Shown here in pieces: positions 5,536 through 5,848 of a stretch of DNA of 5,848 bases. A program made the position numbers and the translations under genes. Within the stretch, counting starts at the first letter, position 1; each line of letters begins with the position of its first letter. Source of the DNA: Propionibacteriaceae bacterium (GTDB taxonomy: Bacteria; Actinomycetota; Actinomycetes; Propionibacteriales; Propionibacteriaceae); contig PMLO01000259.1 in the NCBI GenBank assembly GCA_003158895.1, positions 1 to 5,848 on the forward strand, read 5' to 3'. The notes beneath the pieces are model-generated. The model was not told the origin of the DNA. It made no database searches and was given only the letters and a program-made list of their open reading frames with translations.

Positions 5536-5848
5536 TCAGTCGGTCTCGGCGACATAGTCCCAGGCGGCGACGACCGCGCCGGCTGCTGGGTGGTAGCGGA
5601 GGAGTCCCTCCCCGCTGGGCAACGCGGCGGCCAGCTCGAACGTCACGGTCCGGTGCGGCTCGACCTGGGCTGGGACGGTCGTGGAGGGTGCCAAGGCCAC
5701 CGGGGTGGACGCCGCCCAGGTGGTCGAGTACGTCGAACTGCGCCGCGGCCAACGGCACTGTGGTGTCCGAGTCGCGCAGCGTGATCGTGAACGTGCAGAC
5801 GACCTGGTCCGCACCGAGCTTGGTGTCAGCCGGGAAGGCGGGTCCCTG
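5536..5848 (-). pseudogene. 3' part of an Ig-like-fold (DUF4352-like) protein gene, apparently frameshifted
   Basis: The gene enters from beyond the right edge and ends at TGA 5538-5536. From 5848 to about 5702 the frame reads a beta-rich domain (VVCTFTITLRDSD, then VPLAAAQFDVLDHLGG). It then loses sense, while the frame one base later reads on convincingly (VEPHRTVTFELAAALP, then LLRYHPAAGAVVAAWDY) to the stop. Together they give about 103 residues of an Ig-like domain of the kind found in actinobacterial secreted or lipid-anchored proteins of the DUF4352 or MPT63 type; this family link is by general resemblance only. The switch fits one extra C in the CCCC run at 5705-5702 (coding strand), since CAC CCG GTG GCC would restore a single frame. 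A sequencing error, a true inactivation or, less likely, +1 frameshifting could explain it. The N-terminus, and so any signal peptide, lies outside the window. It is unrelated in function to the ars genes as far as can be seen. Confidence 0.6.

Noticed and set aside
4861..5784. Long + strand open frame opposite the regulator gene and its promoter
   Set aside because: It is Arg/Gly-rich with no recognisable motif, runs antisense to a clear ArsR-LMWP gene and crosses the promoter; it is a typical shadow frame of GC-rich DNA.

Overview
This is a GC-rich, gene-dense window with many GTG starts and stop/start overlaps. It looks like chromosomal (or accessory) DNA of a high-GC Gram-positive actinobacterium. 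The arsenate reductases are of the type that other actinobacteria couple to mycothiol/mycoredoxin or thioredoxin, which fits this assignment. The genus cannot be fixed from the sequence.

Layout. On the + strand are a membrane-anchored alpha/beta hydrolase (40-1185) and a 72-residue stand-alone three-helix-bundle protein (1349-1567). Everything from 1622 to 5412 lies on the - strand. Read in the direction of transcription, it starts at an ars-type operator/promoter (about 5420-5469). Next come an ArsR-type HTH fused to a low-molecular-weight phosphatase (LMWP/ArsC) domain (5412-4747), a three-helix-bundle/ArsC fusion (4722-4105), a plain ArsC (4070-3648) and a divergent ArsC-like protein (3651-3187). 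After a 66-base gap there is an ABC ATPase (3120-2290) and its six-helix permease (2293-1622). Beyond the ars promoter, at the right edge, lies the 3' part of a - strand gene for an Ig-like-fold protein (5536-5848), which appears frameshifted at a C run.

How it fits together. The centre is an arsenate-resistance operon with four LMWP/ArsC domains in tandem. The first is joined to the regulator and the last has an altered catalytic loop. The operator is a perfect 7-bp inverted repeat that overlaps the predicted transcription start and the ribosome-binding site, so autoregulation by the ArsR fusion is likely. No arsenite efflux pump (ArsB or Acr3) is present in the window. The transporter that follows is an ABC-2-like export pair, which may be an unrelated neighbour because its GTG is preceded by a TANNNT -10-like box at leaderless spacing.

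The most interesting points are a regulator whose DNA-binding half has no cysteine at all, the ArsC-like protein with CX5K in place of CX5R, and the free-standing copy of the three-helix domain that is also fused to ArsC. All functional statements rest on motif reading by eye; no database search was run.
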